A stretch of DNA of 64,000 nt from Marinagarivorans cellulosilyticus (GCF_021655555.1 NZ_AP023086.1:186001-250000), one strand, 5' to 3'; counted from the first letter of the stretch, positions 23,740-33,072 are shown. Notes: generated by a model from the sequence alone, not told the origin. Made by a program: numbers and translations.

Positions 23740-25887
23740 ATGTTTAAAAAAATGGTTTTACTCAGTATTGCCACAAGCTTGGCGGCTTGTACTGGCGATA
23801 CGACTACGAGCAGTGTGGGCACGACGAGTTCTGTAGCAGATTCTTCATCTAATACAATGTCGAGTATTGCTAGTTCGAACGTAGCGGTTATTACCAGCAG
23901 CTCAAGCTTGGCGAACATTCCGTCAAGCTCTTCGATAATGATTGCAAGTTCATCAAGCGTTAATAATGACACAACTATTTCCATTGAAGAGCAAGGCTTA
24001 GGCTTTTGCCGATTTAATGGCCAGATCGAAAGTGCGCATGCTGGGTTTAATGGCGCAGGTTATGTAAATACCGAGAATATGGCAGGCGCTGATATTAGTT
24101 GGGAAATCACCTCGTCTGGTGGCCAGGCCGAGGTGCAATTCACCTTTGCCAATGGCGGCGCTGGTCGCGAGGCGAATATTGAAATTAACGGCGTGAATGT
24201 TGGTAGCGTTAATTTTATGGCCGATACATGGATCAATTGGCAAACGGTGAGTGTTAATGTCAATTTGAGAAATGGTAGTAATTCTATTCGCCTGGTGAGT
24301 ACCTCGGACCAAGGTTTAGCCAATATTGATGCAATAACGGTAACTGGTAACGCGGTAGCAGCTGCGGGTTGCCCATTACCAGCGCCAGAGCCAATAGCCG
24401 TTAACGAAAGCCGTTGGTTTGCCCTGCAAAATCGCACTAATAATTTGGTGATGGCAATCCAAAATAACGCCGAGAGTGAGGGCGCAGCTTTAGTGCAAGT
24501 CGCACGGGGCGATGCGCAAAGCCAGCAATTCCGTTTTGAATCGACCGGCGATAACTACTACCGCCTAATTGCTCGTCATTCCGGGCTTGCACTCGATTTG
24601 TTTGAGGCCAATACCAACGATGGTGCCGACCTTGTTCAGTGGGAAGCTAACGATAGGCAAAACCAAGAGTTCCAGGCCTTAAATCTTCAAAATGGATATA
24701 TTCATCTGGTTAACCGGTTATCTGCTAAAGCGCTTACGCCGGAGTCTAACTCGCCGGTTGCTGGATCGCGCATTACTCAATACGCAAGATCCACAGATGC
24801 GGCTCAGCAGTGGGAGCTAATTGACGTAGGCCCCTACAGTAATAGCCAGCCCTCCAATTCTGCCGACTGTGGTGCGGGTACACCCGATGCGATTGTTACC
24901 GGTGGCCCCGGCAATTATTCCGTCAATGGCCGTAATGTTGGAGGCAATTATTACGATGCCATAAGCCGCGCTATAGACAGCCTTAATAACAACAGAAGCA
25001 CCCAAGAGCGCGTTACGGTAATGCCGGATGGCGATATCGGCGATAACTGGATTGATTTACCCAGCAATATTATTTTTGAAGTCTGTGGCACGATGAATGT
25101 TGGTGATGTTCGCGGTCGCGGTGCTGTGACGGCTATTGGCGAGCAAAATGTTTCTATTCCGCATTTGAAAATGACAGGTAGTCCTTACTTTGGGCTTCAC
25201 TTCGCCGGAATGCGCAATTTACATCTGGGCAATATTGAAATTATATTTGATCGCGGAGCAGGCGCTTTGGGTATTCGATTTGAGCGCGATCTAGCCCCAA
25301 GTTACGACGTGCAAATGGATTATATTCATGTTGAAAATACCGGTAACCATGGAGTGGAAACGTGGAATGTTGATGGCCTAAAAATTGGCACCATAATCGC
25401 GCGCAACACAGCTTATGCAGGATTATTACTCAACAATTCCCGTAATGCCGAAGTTGGTTTGGTCGATGGCGAAAATACCGGTAACGGTACTGGCTATGCC
25501 ACAATGCGCTTCGCCAATACGAATGGCCGAATTAATGGTGGCTGGCCGACTAATATTCGCGTAGGTAAAGTGGTTTCTCGTGGTGGCGGTCGCGGAATAT
25601 TCTGTGTGTCTAACTCAGGCGGCGTTGTTATTGACGAAATCGATTTAGCCGACAATGGTAATAATTCAATATTAATAGAGAACTGCCATAATTTTACCAT
25701 TAATGGCGGCACAATTAATGGCGGTGGTGAGTTCCGCATTGCGGCGCGAAATGAATTTCCGAACACCAGCGATATTACTGTTTCCAATGTTCGGGTGAGT
25801 AATACCGATGTGAGAGAATCCCCTTGTGCCGATAATTCTAGTTGGGACATCACTGTAACAGGGGGAAGAGATAATACATGTAATTAA
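23740..25887 (+). CDS. Secreted lipoprotein: CBM35, ricin-type lectin and right-handed beta-helix
   Basis: This 715-residue lipoprotein (lipobox LAAC, Cys17) has a strong ribosome site (AGGAGG). Modules in order are a Ser-rich linker (about 20-75), a CBM35 (about 80-215), a ricin B/CBM13-type lectin (about 222-365, with QW-type repeats such as QQFRF and QQWELI), and a parallel beta-helix (about 375-715). The helix coils show NIIFEVCG, NVSIPHLKMTG, GIRFERD, HGVETWNVDGLKIG, and C-terminal disulfide-capable cysteines. It is probably a polysaccharide lyase or glycosidase acting on pectin, but no known catalytic signature of PL1, PL3, PL9 or GH28 is obvious, so the substrate is not assigned. It closes the CE12/PL11 cluster and is followed by a strong terminator. 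Confidence 0.82.
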   Translation: MFKKMVLLSIATSLAACTGDTTTSSVGTTSSVADSSSNTMSSIASSNVAVITSSSSLANIPSSSSIMIASSSSVNNDTTISIEEQGLGFCRFNGQIESAHAGFNGAGYVNTENMAGADISWEITSSGGQAEVQFTFANGGAGREANIEINGVNVGSVNFMADTWINWQTVSVNVNLRNGSNSIRLVSTSDQGLANIDAITVTGNAVAAAGCPLPAPEPIAVNESRWFALQNRTNNLVMAIQNNAESEGAALVQVARGDAQSQQFRFESTGDNYYRLIARHSGLALDLFEANTNDGADLVQWEANDRQNQEFQALNLQNGYIHLVNRLSAKALTPESNSPVAGSRITQYARSTDAAQQWELIDVGPYSNSQPSNSADCGAGTPDAIVTGGPGNYSVNGRNVGGNYYDAISRAIDSLNNNRSTQERVTVMPDGDIGDNWIDLPSNIIFEVCGTMNVGDVRGRGAVTAIGEQNVSIPHLKMTGSPYFGLHFAGMRNLHLGNIEIIFDRGAGALGIRFERDLAPSYDVQMDYIHVENTGNHGVETWNVDGLKIGTIIARNTAYAGLLLNNSRNAEVGLVDGENTGNGTGYATMRFANTNGRINGGWPTNIRVGKVVSRGGGRGIFCVSNSGGVVIDEIDLADNGNNSILIENCHNFTINGGTINGGGEFRIAARNEFPNTSDITVSNVRVSNTDVRESPCADNSSWDITVTGGRDNTCN

Positions 25888-25917
25888 TGGGGAATATATT
25901 GCCATTAATTGTTTAAT

Positions 25918-25952
25918 AAAAACGCCACACATACATGTGTGTGGTGTTTTTA
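25918..25952 (+). terminator. Rho-independent terminator after the beta-helix lipoprotein
   Basis: AAAAACGCCACACA pairs with TGTGTGGTGTTTTT around TACATG, followed by more T. The rest of the gap up to 26209 is AT-rich and holds no gene; it contains the promoter of the AraC-type regulator. Confidence 0.9.
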
Positions 25953-26209
25953 TTTTTTAGATGTTTCGTGTTTACACATAATAATAAAATAATAAATATT
26001 TTTTTGTATTTCTGGTTTTAATTCTCTCAACTTTCCAAGTATTGAAAAGTTCTATAGCTTTTAGTGGCTAATCATAATGCTTTGTGCGTTTAATCACTTA
26101 ATAGAAATTTTACAATTTCTTGTAATAAATTTCGTCTAGGTGGTCAAAAAAAAAGCTTTAAAGCTCGGTTATACTGAATTGTAAATGTCGTTTGATATGA
26201 GTAATAAAA

Positions 26210-27385
26210 ATGCTCAAACTTACTAAAAAAGAAAGCAAAGCGTTGTTGATCAGTTTTTTTGTAACAGCGGCGGGGCTTTATATTGCTGTGCATTATTCTA
26301 AGGTTTACATCCCTTTGTTATCTGCAGATAAAAATATTTACCCTTGGACGTTTTCATCCGTTTCTGATCAGGAAAGCGGTGGTGCTTCTGAACTCAATGT
26401 AATAGAGGTGGCTCCGGCCTTGCGTTTTAACTTTAGGCTACCTCAGGCGTATTCTCACCCTTGGGTTGCTTTTACGCTTGAATTTGCGGGCTTTGATGGC
26501 GCGTCTGAATATGTCGATTGGTCGCAATACAAAACCTTAAACCTAATGGTGGCCTGTGACCCCAAAAATGTACTGTCCTTTACCCTGTACACCTTTGAAG
26601 CTGGCTTTACGAAGGTAGGGCACTTTATGACCCACAGAAATTCAGGTGTGTTCTTTAAGTGCCATGAGGGCAAGCAGCGGGTTGTGATTGAGCTAGACAA
26701 CCTTACAACACCGGATTGGTGGTTAATACAAAATGGTTTGCACTTGTCTGATCAGCAATACCATCTAGACAAGGTTGTGGGTATTGCTCTTCACAATTCG
26801 CCGCAAAGTCCCCGCCAAACTTTATCAGGCGTGGCTGTTTATTCGGCTGTATTAGAAGGACGTGATTGGCAGATGATCACTGTCGCATGCTGCGTGTTTG
26901 CGATTATTTGGCTTGGAGTGTTGGGCTGGGGATTGCAGTTGCGTAAAACATTACAGGTGAATAGTGCTGCTCTGCGAATAACAGATGATGCGAAAAAGGA
27001 ACCAGTCTTTGCACCCTACCAGCAGTTGCCTCGAGTGAACCAGACTGGCACCAACAAGACCAAAGATGCAGTTTTAAGCTATATAGCAACAGAGTATGCC
27101 AACCCAGATCTGAATATAGAAATGGTGGCTTCTGCAACGGCTGCGAATAGAGCCAAAATTAATGAAATTCTTAAGAATGAATATGGCTTTACCTTTAGTG
27201 TTTACTTGAATAAGTTACGCTTAGCTGAAGCGGCACGCTTACTTCACGATGATGATTTAAGCGTCGCAGATGTGGCTGATGGGGTGGGTTATGGCAGCCC
27301 GTCCTACTTTATAACGCTTTTCAAAAAAGAATATGGCTGCACGCCAAGTAGTTATAAAAATCATAAAACGACAGCCTCCTCTTAA
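26210..27385 (+). CDS. Membrane-anchored AraC-family regulator with periplasmic sensor
   Basis: This 391-residue protein is unusual for AraC regulators in spanning the membrane twice. TM1 (about 12-30) is followed by a periplasmic domain of about 180 residues, TM2 (about 222-242, ITVACCVFAIIWLGVLGWGL), a charged linker and a C-terminal AraC double helix-turn-helix (about 285-385). The latter includes NIEMVASATAANRAKINEILKNE..., LRLAEAARLL and the signature VADGVGYGSPSYFITLFKKEYG. The periplasmic domain resembles that of the diguanylate cyclase at 1803-3095. It is the nearest regulator to the upstream esterases and the downstream DUF1592 gene. A sensor of wall-derived sugar is a reasonable inference, not proven. 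Confidence 0.88.
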   Translation: MLKLTKKESKALLISFFVTAAGLYIAVHYSKVYIPLLSADKNIYPWTFSSVSDQESGGASELNVIEVAPALRFNFRLPQAYSHPWVAFTLEFAGFDGASEYVDWSQYKTLNLMVACDPKNVLSFTLYTFEAGFTKVGHFMTHRNSGVFFKCHEGKQRVVIELDNLTTPDWWLIQNGLHLSDQQYHLDKVVGIALHNSPQSPRQTLSGVAVYSAVLEGRDWQMITVACCVFAIIWLGVLGWGLQLRKTLQVNSAALRITDDAKKEPVFAPYQQLPRVNQTGTNKTKDAVLSYIATEYANPDLNIEMVASATAANRAKINEILKNEYGFTFSVYLNKLRLAEAARLLHDDDLSVADVADGVGYGSPSYFITLFKKEYGCTPSSYKNHKTTASS

Positions 27386-27479
27386 GCGGCGGCTCGTTCT
27401 AACTTTTACTACACCGGCTAGGCAGAATTTAGAAGACCCTTTTTTACGATAGCTGCGGAATTACATCACAGCTCTTATT

Positions 27480-27508
27480 TAAAGTTTAAGTTTTAAAACT
27501 TTATTTTT
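27480..27508 (+). terminator. Possible AT-rich terminator after the AraC gene
   Basis: TAAAGTTT and AAACTTTA pair around an 8-base loop and are followed by TTTTT. The stem contains a single G-C type pair at its centre, so it is weak. Nothing else is recognisable in the 349-bp gap 27386-27734. Confidence 0.4.
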
Positions 27509-27734
27509 GGAATTTAATACGTTTAGCGGAAAAGTCAGCGTTAGCATTGTTGTAAGCGGCCACAAGTTGAGGGTTAGTGGTGTGGCTATTTTTACAGATT
27601 AACTTTGAACCGCTGGGAGCTATATCAATTTATTGCATAGCTCGAAAAATAATAAAGGCATTGTCGTACTGCGAGTGTACATATTGACCAGCAGGGTATG
27701 TCGGATCTATTAATGCTAATAAAGGTAGAATTGT

Positions 27735-30152
27735 ATGATCAAAAAAAGTTATAAATATATTTTGCTGGCAGCCGCGGCAATGGCGATAGCGGGATGCGAT
27801 GGGGGCGTTGCAAGTTCAAGCGATGCCGTCAGTTCTACCCCGAGTGGCAACACAAATAGCATGCCGGCAGTCTCAAGTCAGGCCACTTCAAGTGCGCCGG
27901 TGGTGTCATCAACCCCAGTCGTAGTTGCTAGCTCCTCCTCGGGTGGTGGTTTCATTTTTGATTCCGATCCGGTAGTTACCACTAGTCCCACGATAGAAGC
28001 TGAAGCTCACGAAAACCAAGAGATGTTCGCTCCGTTTGAAGTGCAAAGCGAAGGCGAGCGCACCTTTATTGTTGCCGAAGGCGTAAGAAATAACGATGCG
28101 GTTGACGACGCAACAGGACAGGCGCATTACACCATTACAGCCTCTGATACCACAATTGCACTTTATTCCACGCTTAATTTACGCGACGAGGAGCGCGATA
28201 GTTTCTTTATTAAAATCGAGGGCTTGTCAGACGAGTGGCTAATGGAAAATAGCCGCACAACAAACGGCTTCGAGGAGCTATTACTGGGTAGCTGGAATAA
28301 TGCCGTCGCTGGCGAAACTTATACCCTCAAACTGCTTCGGCGCGAAAGTGGTGCTCAGATTGATAGCCTGCGTGTAGAAGGTGCCATGTTTGGTGTTACG
28401 GCTCCGGCTGAAAATCCATTTCTGATCGGTAAGCAATTCTATGAAGACGAGGCGCTTGCCTGCGTAGATTGCCACGGTATTAATGATGATGGCGTTGGAG
28501 CACACCATGAGGGTCTCGTCGGTTGTACATTCTGCAGTGACCACAATGCACTGGCCGACATAATTGAATCAACCATGCCTAAACAGGATCCATCAGCGTG
28601 CGACGCTGAATGTGCGGCTTACATCGCCTACTATGTGAAAAAGCAATTTAACCCCGAAAGGCCGGCAGAACCCATCGCACCGACCAAAACGCGCGCATGG
28701 CTTCTTACTGCCACCGAATACCGCGCCACACTGACAGAACTACTAGGTTTACCGTCTAACTATGGCTGGATGGAAGGATTTACCGATGTTTCTGATGATG
28801 AGCATTACTACACAAGCTCTGATCATCTATTTGTGTCACAGCCAACCGCCCTTTATTTCCTCGAGCAAAGTGAGGCGATTGCCAGCGGCTTAAGTGAAGC
28901 ACAACTCAGCGCCATGAGCCCTTGTAACCTAGGGCAAGAGGCCTGTATTACTGAGTTTACGCGCAGTTTTGCTTCGCGAGCGTTCCGTAAAGATTTAACC
29001 AACCAAGAAGCGGACCGCTACCTCGTTATGGCAGAAGATGTTACGGGTCTAGACCGGTACCGCCAAGTGATTGTCGGCATACTCAATTCGCCCTTCTTTT
29101 TATATCGCACGGAAATAGGCAACAACGCAAACATAGTTGAAGGCGATACAACGCAGTTAACCGGCTACGAAGTTGCCAGCCTTATTTCTTATGCACTTAC
29201 AGGCAAACCACCAACAGATGAGCTAATGCAAGCCGCGAGAGATGGCGAACTAAATTCAATCGCCTCGATTCGCCTTGTGATTAACGAGATGCTAACCCAG
29301 CCTGACGTTACAGAACGCCTACACAGCTTTATTCGCGCTTGGTTATTAGTGGACGAAGGCAAGTGGCCCGGTGTCGAGCATTCCGACGTGGCTTGCGGTA
29401 ATTTTGACGCAGCAAAAGACGCCATCGAGGGCGAATTGGAGCAGTTTTTAAGGTCTAACGCGACTATCAATAGTAGCTTAGAGGGGCTATTTACGGCTGC
29501 ACTACCCGAGCCAACTGGTGCGCTGCGCGAGTACTACCTAAGCAATAACGATCCTGCCGGCGTAGGCCCGCAGCGTAAAGGTGTGCTGAGTAGCGGCATA
29601 TTTGCTGCTCGGCACGCACAGTATTCAACGCCGTCTCCAGTCATGCGCGGTGTCATTATGCGCAAGCGACTATTGTGCCAGGAGCTTCCAGAACCTCCAG
29701 CTAATGTTCCCATGTTGGGCGAAGTTGGATCCGCTCCGAACGTAATAACTAATCGCGACGTGTTTCAAGCGCACCTTACGGATGCCGCATGTAGCGGATG
29801 CCACAAATTAATGGATCCACTGGGCTTTACTCTGGAGCATATGGACGCCTGTGGCCGTTACCGCACGGTTGACAATGGTGGCGATATTGATGCCTCAGGG
29901 GAGATTTACTTAACGGATTTCGACATGCCTGTTAACGGTATAGATGAACTAAGTACTGCCTTTTCTAATCAGCCAGAAGTCAGAGAGTGTTTTGTATCGC
30001 ACGCCTATCAGTTTTACCGCGGCATGGATTCAGACCAAACGCCTAGAGCCCTGACCGAATTGATAGCAGGCAATCTAGAAGTTAACGACAGTCTTCGTGA
30101 TGTGATTGTTGGGCTGTTAACACACGAAAGCATCTTAACTCGTGCGCGCTAA
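27735..30152 (+). CDS. Lipoprotein with cytochrome-c-type motifs and DUF1587/1592/1588/1585-type domains
   Basis: This 805-residue protein has lipobox IAGC (Cys21) and a Ser-rich linker (about 25-75). A CBM6/35-like beta-sandwich (about 90-220) follows, then a cytochrome-c-like section with haem motif CVDCH (about 243-247) and a possible Met ligand in TMPKQ. The C-terminal two thirds matches the planctomycete-type DUF1587-DUF1592-DUF1588-DUF1585 series: TEYRATLTELLGLP, VIVGILNSPFFLYR, RKGVLSSGIFAA, a second CxxCH (CSGCHKLMDPLGFTLEHMD) and VRECFVSHAYQFYRGM. It is followed by a DUF1552 gene, the usual partner. An extracytoplasmic redox role linked to polysaccharide use is inferred; the reaction is unknown. 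Confidence 0.85.
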   Translation: MIKKSYKYILLAAAAMAIAGCDGGVASSSDAVSSTPSGNTNSMPAVSSQATSSAPVVSSTPVVVASSSSGGGFIFDSDPVVTTSPTIEAEAHENQEMFAPFEVQSEGERTFIVAEGVRNNDAVDDATGQAHYTITASDTTIALYSTLNLRDEERDSFFIKIEGLSDEWLMENSRTTNGFEELLLGSWNNAVAGETYTLKLLRRESGAQIDSLRVEGAMFGVTAPAENPFLIGKQFYEDEALACVDCHGINDDGVGAHHEGLVGCTFCSDHNALADIIESTMPKQDPSACDAECAAYIAYYVKKQFNPERPAEPIAPTKTRAWLLTATEYRATLTELLGLPSNYGWMEGFTDVSDDEHYYTSSDHLFVSQPTALYFLEQSEAIASGLSEAQLSAMSPCNLGQEACITEFTRSFASRAFRKDLTNQEADRYLVMAEDVTGLDRYRQVIVGILNSPFFLYRTEIGNNANIVEGDTTQLTGYEVASLISYALTGKPPTDELMQAARDGELNSIASIRLVINEMLTQPDVTERLHSFIRAWLLVDEGKWPGVEHSDVACGNFDAAKDAIEGELEQFLRSNATINSSLEGLFTAALPEPTGALREYYLSNNDPAGVGPQRKGVLSSGIFAARHAQYSTPSPVMRGVIMRKRLLCQELPEPPANVPMLGEVGSAPNVITNRDVFQAHLTDAACSGCHKLMDPLGFTLEHMDACGRYRTVDNGGDIDASGEIYLTDFDMPVNGIDELSTAFSNQPEVRECFVSHAYQFYRGMDSDQTPRALTELIAGNLEVNDSLRDVIVGLLTHESILTRAR

Positions 30153-30164
30153 ACATATTCCCTT

Positions 30165-30188
30165 AGCTCCGCGCCAGTTCGCGGAGCT
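30165..30188 (+). other. Intercistronic hairpin between DUF1592-type and DUF1552 genes
   Basis: AGCTCCGCG and CGCGGAGCT form a perfect 9-bp GC-rich stem with loop CCAGTT. No T-run follows and the next ribosome site begins soon after, so it looks like a processing or stability hairpin within one transcript rather than a terminator. Confidence 0.6.
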
Positions 30189-30208
30189 TCTGAAGAGAGA
30201 TAATTATT

Positions 30209-31534
30209 ATGTATAAACTTCCAAGAAGAGAACTATTAAAATCGGCGGCAGGCAGCTTACTCTTGGCGCCACTATTAAGATCCAGAAACTTGTTTGCACA
30301 AAATAATCAGCCCAAACGTTTTGTTATCTTTAACGCAGCAGGCTCATTTGTACCGCAATGGTTCCCGACAAACCCCGGCAGAAACTACAACTTACGCAGG
30401 CCCAATACCGCTTTTGAGCCATTGAAAGACGACTGTATTTTTTTACAGAATATGCGGCACTCTACCTCACGCGGTAACCACCACGAGCGAGGAATGGTAA
30501 CCGCCTATAGCGCGGCGGGTAGTGATGACGGTGATATCACGCTTGATCAGGTTATTGCTAGAAGCCTTCGGGGCCAGGCGGACGCTGCACCGATTGAGTA
30601 TATTGCTCAAGGCTTATATGGCGGCCGAAATAATGACATGCGATCTCTGATGACGTACACCGGCCCTCGCCGCCGGATTGACCCAGAGGAGTCTGCTCGC
30701 GCCAATTATAATCGAATTTTTAATGGTGCCAGCCCTACAACAGTCACGGGCGCGCAATCCAATTCATTGGATCAACGACTCAAATGTTTTGATGTAGCTA
30801 AAGAAGATTTAACAAAAATTCAAAGTTATTTGGGCTACGACGAGCGCGCCAAACTCGAACAACATATTGACTCACTACTAACCTTATCGAATGAGCTTAA
30901 AGCCAATATTGAGCCGCCAAGTCAAGTCAGAATCTGTGAAGATATCGAACTCTTTGGAGACAGAAACACGGTTCGAGAAGAACAGTCGTTAGTTAATGGT
31001 GTAACTAACCTGATGAACCTGACCTCTGCTGCCTTTCAATGCGACCGTACTCGCGTTATGACCATGCAAGTGGGCTTTTCGGGTGATCACTACAATCGTC
31101 TGCGCGGCTTTAGAGCCGGTACCATGACCCGCGATAGCTGGCACGATCATATTCACCACCAAGCAAGTAGCACCAATCACCGGTATTACGGCGAGTGGAT
31201 GTGGATGTGTGAACTATGGTCAGAAAAGTTAGCGGGCCTTGCTAATAGCCTTAAAGCGATCCCAGAAGGCGATGGCACCATGCTGGATAACACAATTATT
31301 TTGTGGGGCTCAGAAATGGGTATTGCGCATAGCCACAGCCCCGACAATGTTCCTCATTTAGTGATCGGCGGGCGCAATATGGGCGTGGATTCTGGTCAGT
31401 ATATTGACTTTGGTCGTGGCAATCGCCAAGACCACGCCAAGCTGTTAACCAGTATTAAACATGCCTTTGGCATTATGGATAATGGTATGGGTAATAGGCC
31501 TAACTCGGGGCCATTGGCGGGTATTTTAAGATAG
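30209..31534 (+). CDS. DUF1552 family protein, Tat-type signal
   Basis: This 441-residue protein starts with a twin-arginine-type leader (PRRELLKSAAGSLLLAPLL), implying export in folded form. The body has family features of DUF1552: RFVIFNAAGSFVPQWFP near the N-terminus, the RGNHHERGM segment, CDRTRVMTMQVGFSGDHYN, SWHDHIHHQ and a final metal-site-like DNTIILWGSEMGIAHSHS with LVIGGRN. The His/Asp/Glu-rich motifs are reminiscent of the alkaline-phosphatase/sulfatase-like fold seen in the related DUF1501 group. It lies 57 bp after the DUF1592-type lipoprotein with a hairpin between, so the two are probably one operon. The biochemical role is not known. Confidence 0.85.
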   Translation: MYKLPRRELLKSAAGSLLLAPLLRSRNLFAQNNQPKRFVIFNAAGSFVPQWFPTNPGRNYNLRRPNTAFEPLKDDCIFLQNMRHSTSRGNHHERGMVTAYSAAGSDDGDITLDQVIARSLRGQADAAPIEYIAQGLYGGRNNDMRSLMTYTGPRRRIDPEESARANYNRIFNGASPTTVTGAQSNSLDQRLKCFDVAKEDLTKIQSYLGYDERAKLEQHIDSLLTLSNELKANIEPPSQVRICEDIELFGDRNTVREEQSLVNGVTNLMNLTSAAFQCDRTRVMTMQVGFSGDHYNRLRGFRAGTMTRDSWHDHIHHQASSTNHRYYGEWMWMCELWSEKLAGLANSLKAIPEGDGTMLDNTIILWGSEMGIAHSHSPDNVPHLVIGGRNMGVDSGQYIDFGRGNRQDHAKLLTSIKHAFGIMDNGMGNRPNSGPLAGILR

Positions 31535-31541
31535 TAAAAGT

Positions 31542-31573
31542 AATCGGTGTCTCAGTTTAGAGGCACCGATTTT
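31542..31573 (+). terminator. Rho-independent terminator after the DUF1552 gene
   Basis: AATCGGTG(T)CTC and GAGGCACCGATT pair around AGTTTA and are followed by TT then A. This separates the redox pair from the methyltransferase gene. Confidence 0.75.
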
Positions 31574-31689
31574 AGATAAAAATATACTTATTCAAAGAGC
31601 AGTAACTCATCCATTCTAAAAAACTAATTATTTTTATTAATTCCCGCTAGCTTTCAGTGGCTTATGGAGCCTCAGGTCGGTATTACTCA

Positions 31690-33072
31690 ATGAAAAATGA
31701 AGGCTACATAGATAGCATTATTGACTTAATTTGTTGCCCGAATTGCGGCAGTGATTTCTCAGCGAAAATAAGCGAAAAAACGTTTAAATGTCCCAGATGC
31801 TTAACCACCTATTTTTCGCTCGGGGGTATACCCTGTATATTTGAGAATGGTATAGAAGAGCTTGAAAACTGGAGGCAACAGCTGGGCTTACTTCAGCAGC
31901 AAGGGCAAAAAAGTATCGACGGCATACGTTCGATTTCAAAGCTTCCGTATTTGGTTGACGAAACAAAAAGTAGAATGGACGAGCACGCTAAATCCAATAC
32001 CTACAGTCAGAAATCAATCATCGATCTTTTTAAGTCTGTAGGCGTTAGTCCGGCCTTGAATGCGAATAGCGACGTTAGGCAGGTAGGTCGACTTGCGCAA
32101 TATCATGAGTTATTTCTTAGAGACTGGTGTTGGGGTGATCAAGAAATAGCGCAATTCGAAAACACGGAAAACAACCTTGCATCCGGTAAAATAATTGAAA
32201 TTCTCAATAATGGAGAGGCCTTCGATAATGTTTTATTCCTTGGGTCTGGGGCTGGGCGGCTAAGCTGGGATATTCATGAGCACCTTCAGCCAAAGGCTAC
32301 TGTTGCGCTTGATATGAACCCGCTATTGAGTTTGATTGCTGACAAGATGATCAAAAAGCTTTCCCCCATGAAGTTTTCTGAATGCAAAGAACACGCTCCA
32401 ATTGACTCTCAGCAGACGCGTTACTGGCCTTTATCTCCCATCCCAAAAAATACACATTTAGCTGACACCTGGTTTCCACTGATGGCGGACGCTTGGAGTG
32501 TTCCGCTCAAAAAACACAGCTTCGATTTAATCGTAACGCCTTGGTTTATTGATATTAACGGTGAAGATGTTAGGGATTTTTTAGGGCTATTAGATTACTT
32601 ACTGAAACCAGGAGGGCTTTGGATAAACAGCGGCCCTCTACTTTACGGCCCCAATACACCCATCGAGCAAAAGTACGGGGCTAATGAAATTAGAAGCCTG
32701 GTAAAAACTGCCGGCTTTACAATAGAGTCTGATCAATCGTATTCCACCCCGTACCTTTACTGCCCAAACAGTAGCCGCTATAGGGTGGAGCAAATATGGT
32801 TATTTTCCTCGCGAAAAGCAAATAATCAGTTAGAGCGCAGCGCGAAGGAAAAATATTCATGGATCCTCTTGCCTCATTTACCTATACCGGCACATATTCA
32901 ATGCCCGGCGTCGGCAAGCCGCGAAGTTCATAGTGTGTTCGCCTTCATTGATGGAAAGCTAAGTGTAAATGATATTAGCCTAAAGATCGCACCTCATTTA
33001 CCACCGGATATACCGGCGCGGGATTATGTTATTGCAGCATTGCTAACCCATGCTTCGGGCAGCTCTAGGTAG
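31690..33072 (+). CDS. Zn-ribbon SAM methyltransferase, N2227/carnosine-methyltransferase-like
   Basis: From the ATG at 31690 (a GTG at 31657 is an alternative) the protein has 460 residues. The N-terminus is a Trm112-like zinc ribbon: CCPNC...CPRC...GGIPCIF. The middle is a class I methyltransferase with motif I VLFLGSGAGRLSWDI and acidic motif II ALDMNP. A segment close to the N2227 (carnosine N-methyltransferase) family follows: IVTPWFIDINGED, LLKPGGLWINSGPLLYG and EIRSLVKTAGF. The last 60 residues (VFAFIDGKLSVNDISLKIAPHL) look like a small PqqD/winged-helix-type domain. The substrate is unknown; the closest known family methylates the imidazole of a His dipeptide. A terminator separates it from the DUF1552 gene. 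Confidence 0.8.
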   Translation: MKNEGYIDSIIDLICCPNCGSDFSAKISEKTFKCPRCLTTYFSLGGIPCIFENGIEELENWRQQLGLLQQQGQKSIDGIRSISKLPYLVDETKSRMDEHAKSNTYSQKSIIDLFKSVGVSPALNANSDVRQVGRLAQYHELFLRDWCWGDQEIAQFENTENNLASGKIIEILNNGEAFDNVLFLGSGAGRLSWDIHEHLQPKATVALDMNPLLSLIADKMIKKLSPMKFSECKEHAPIDSQQTRYWPLSPIPKNTHLADTWFPLMADAWSVPLKKHSFDLIVTPWFIDINGEDVRDFLGLLDYLLKPGGLWINSGPLLYGPNTPIEQKYGANEIRSLVKTAGFTIESDQSYSTPYLYCPNSSRYRVEQIWLFSSRKANNQLERSAKEKYSWILLPHLPIPAHIQCPASASREVHSVFAFIDGKLSVNDISLKIAPHLPPDIPARDYVIAALLTHASGSSR

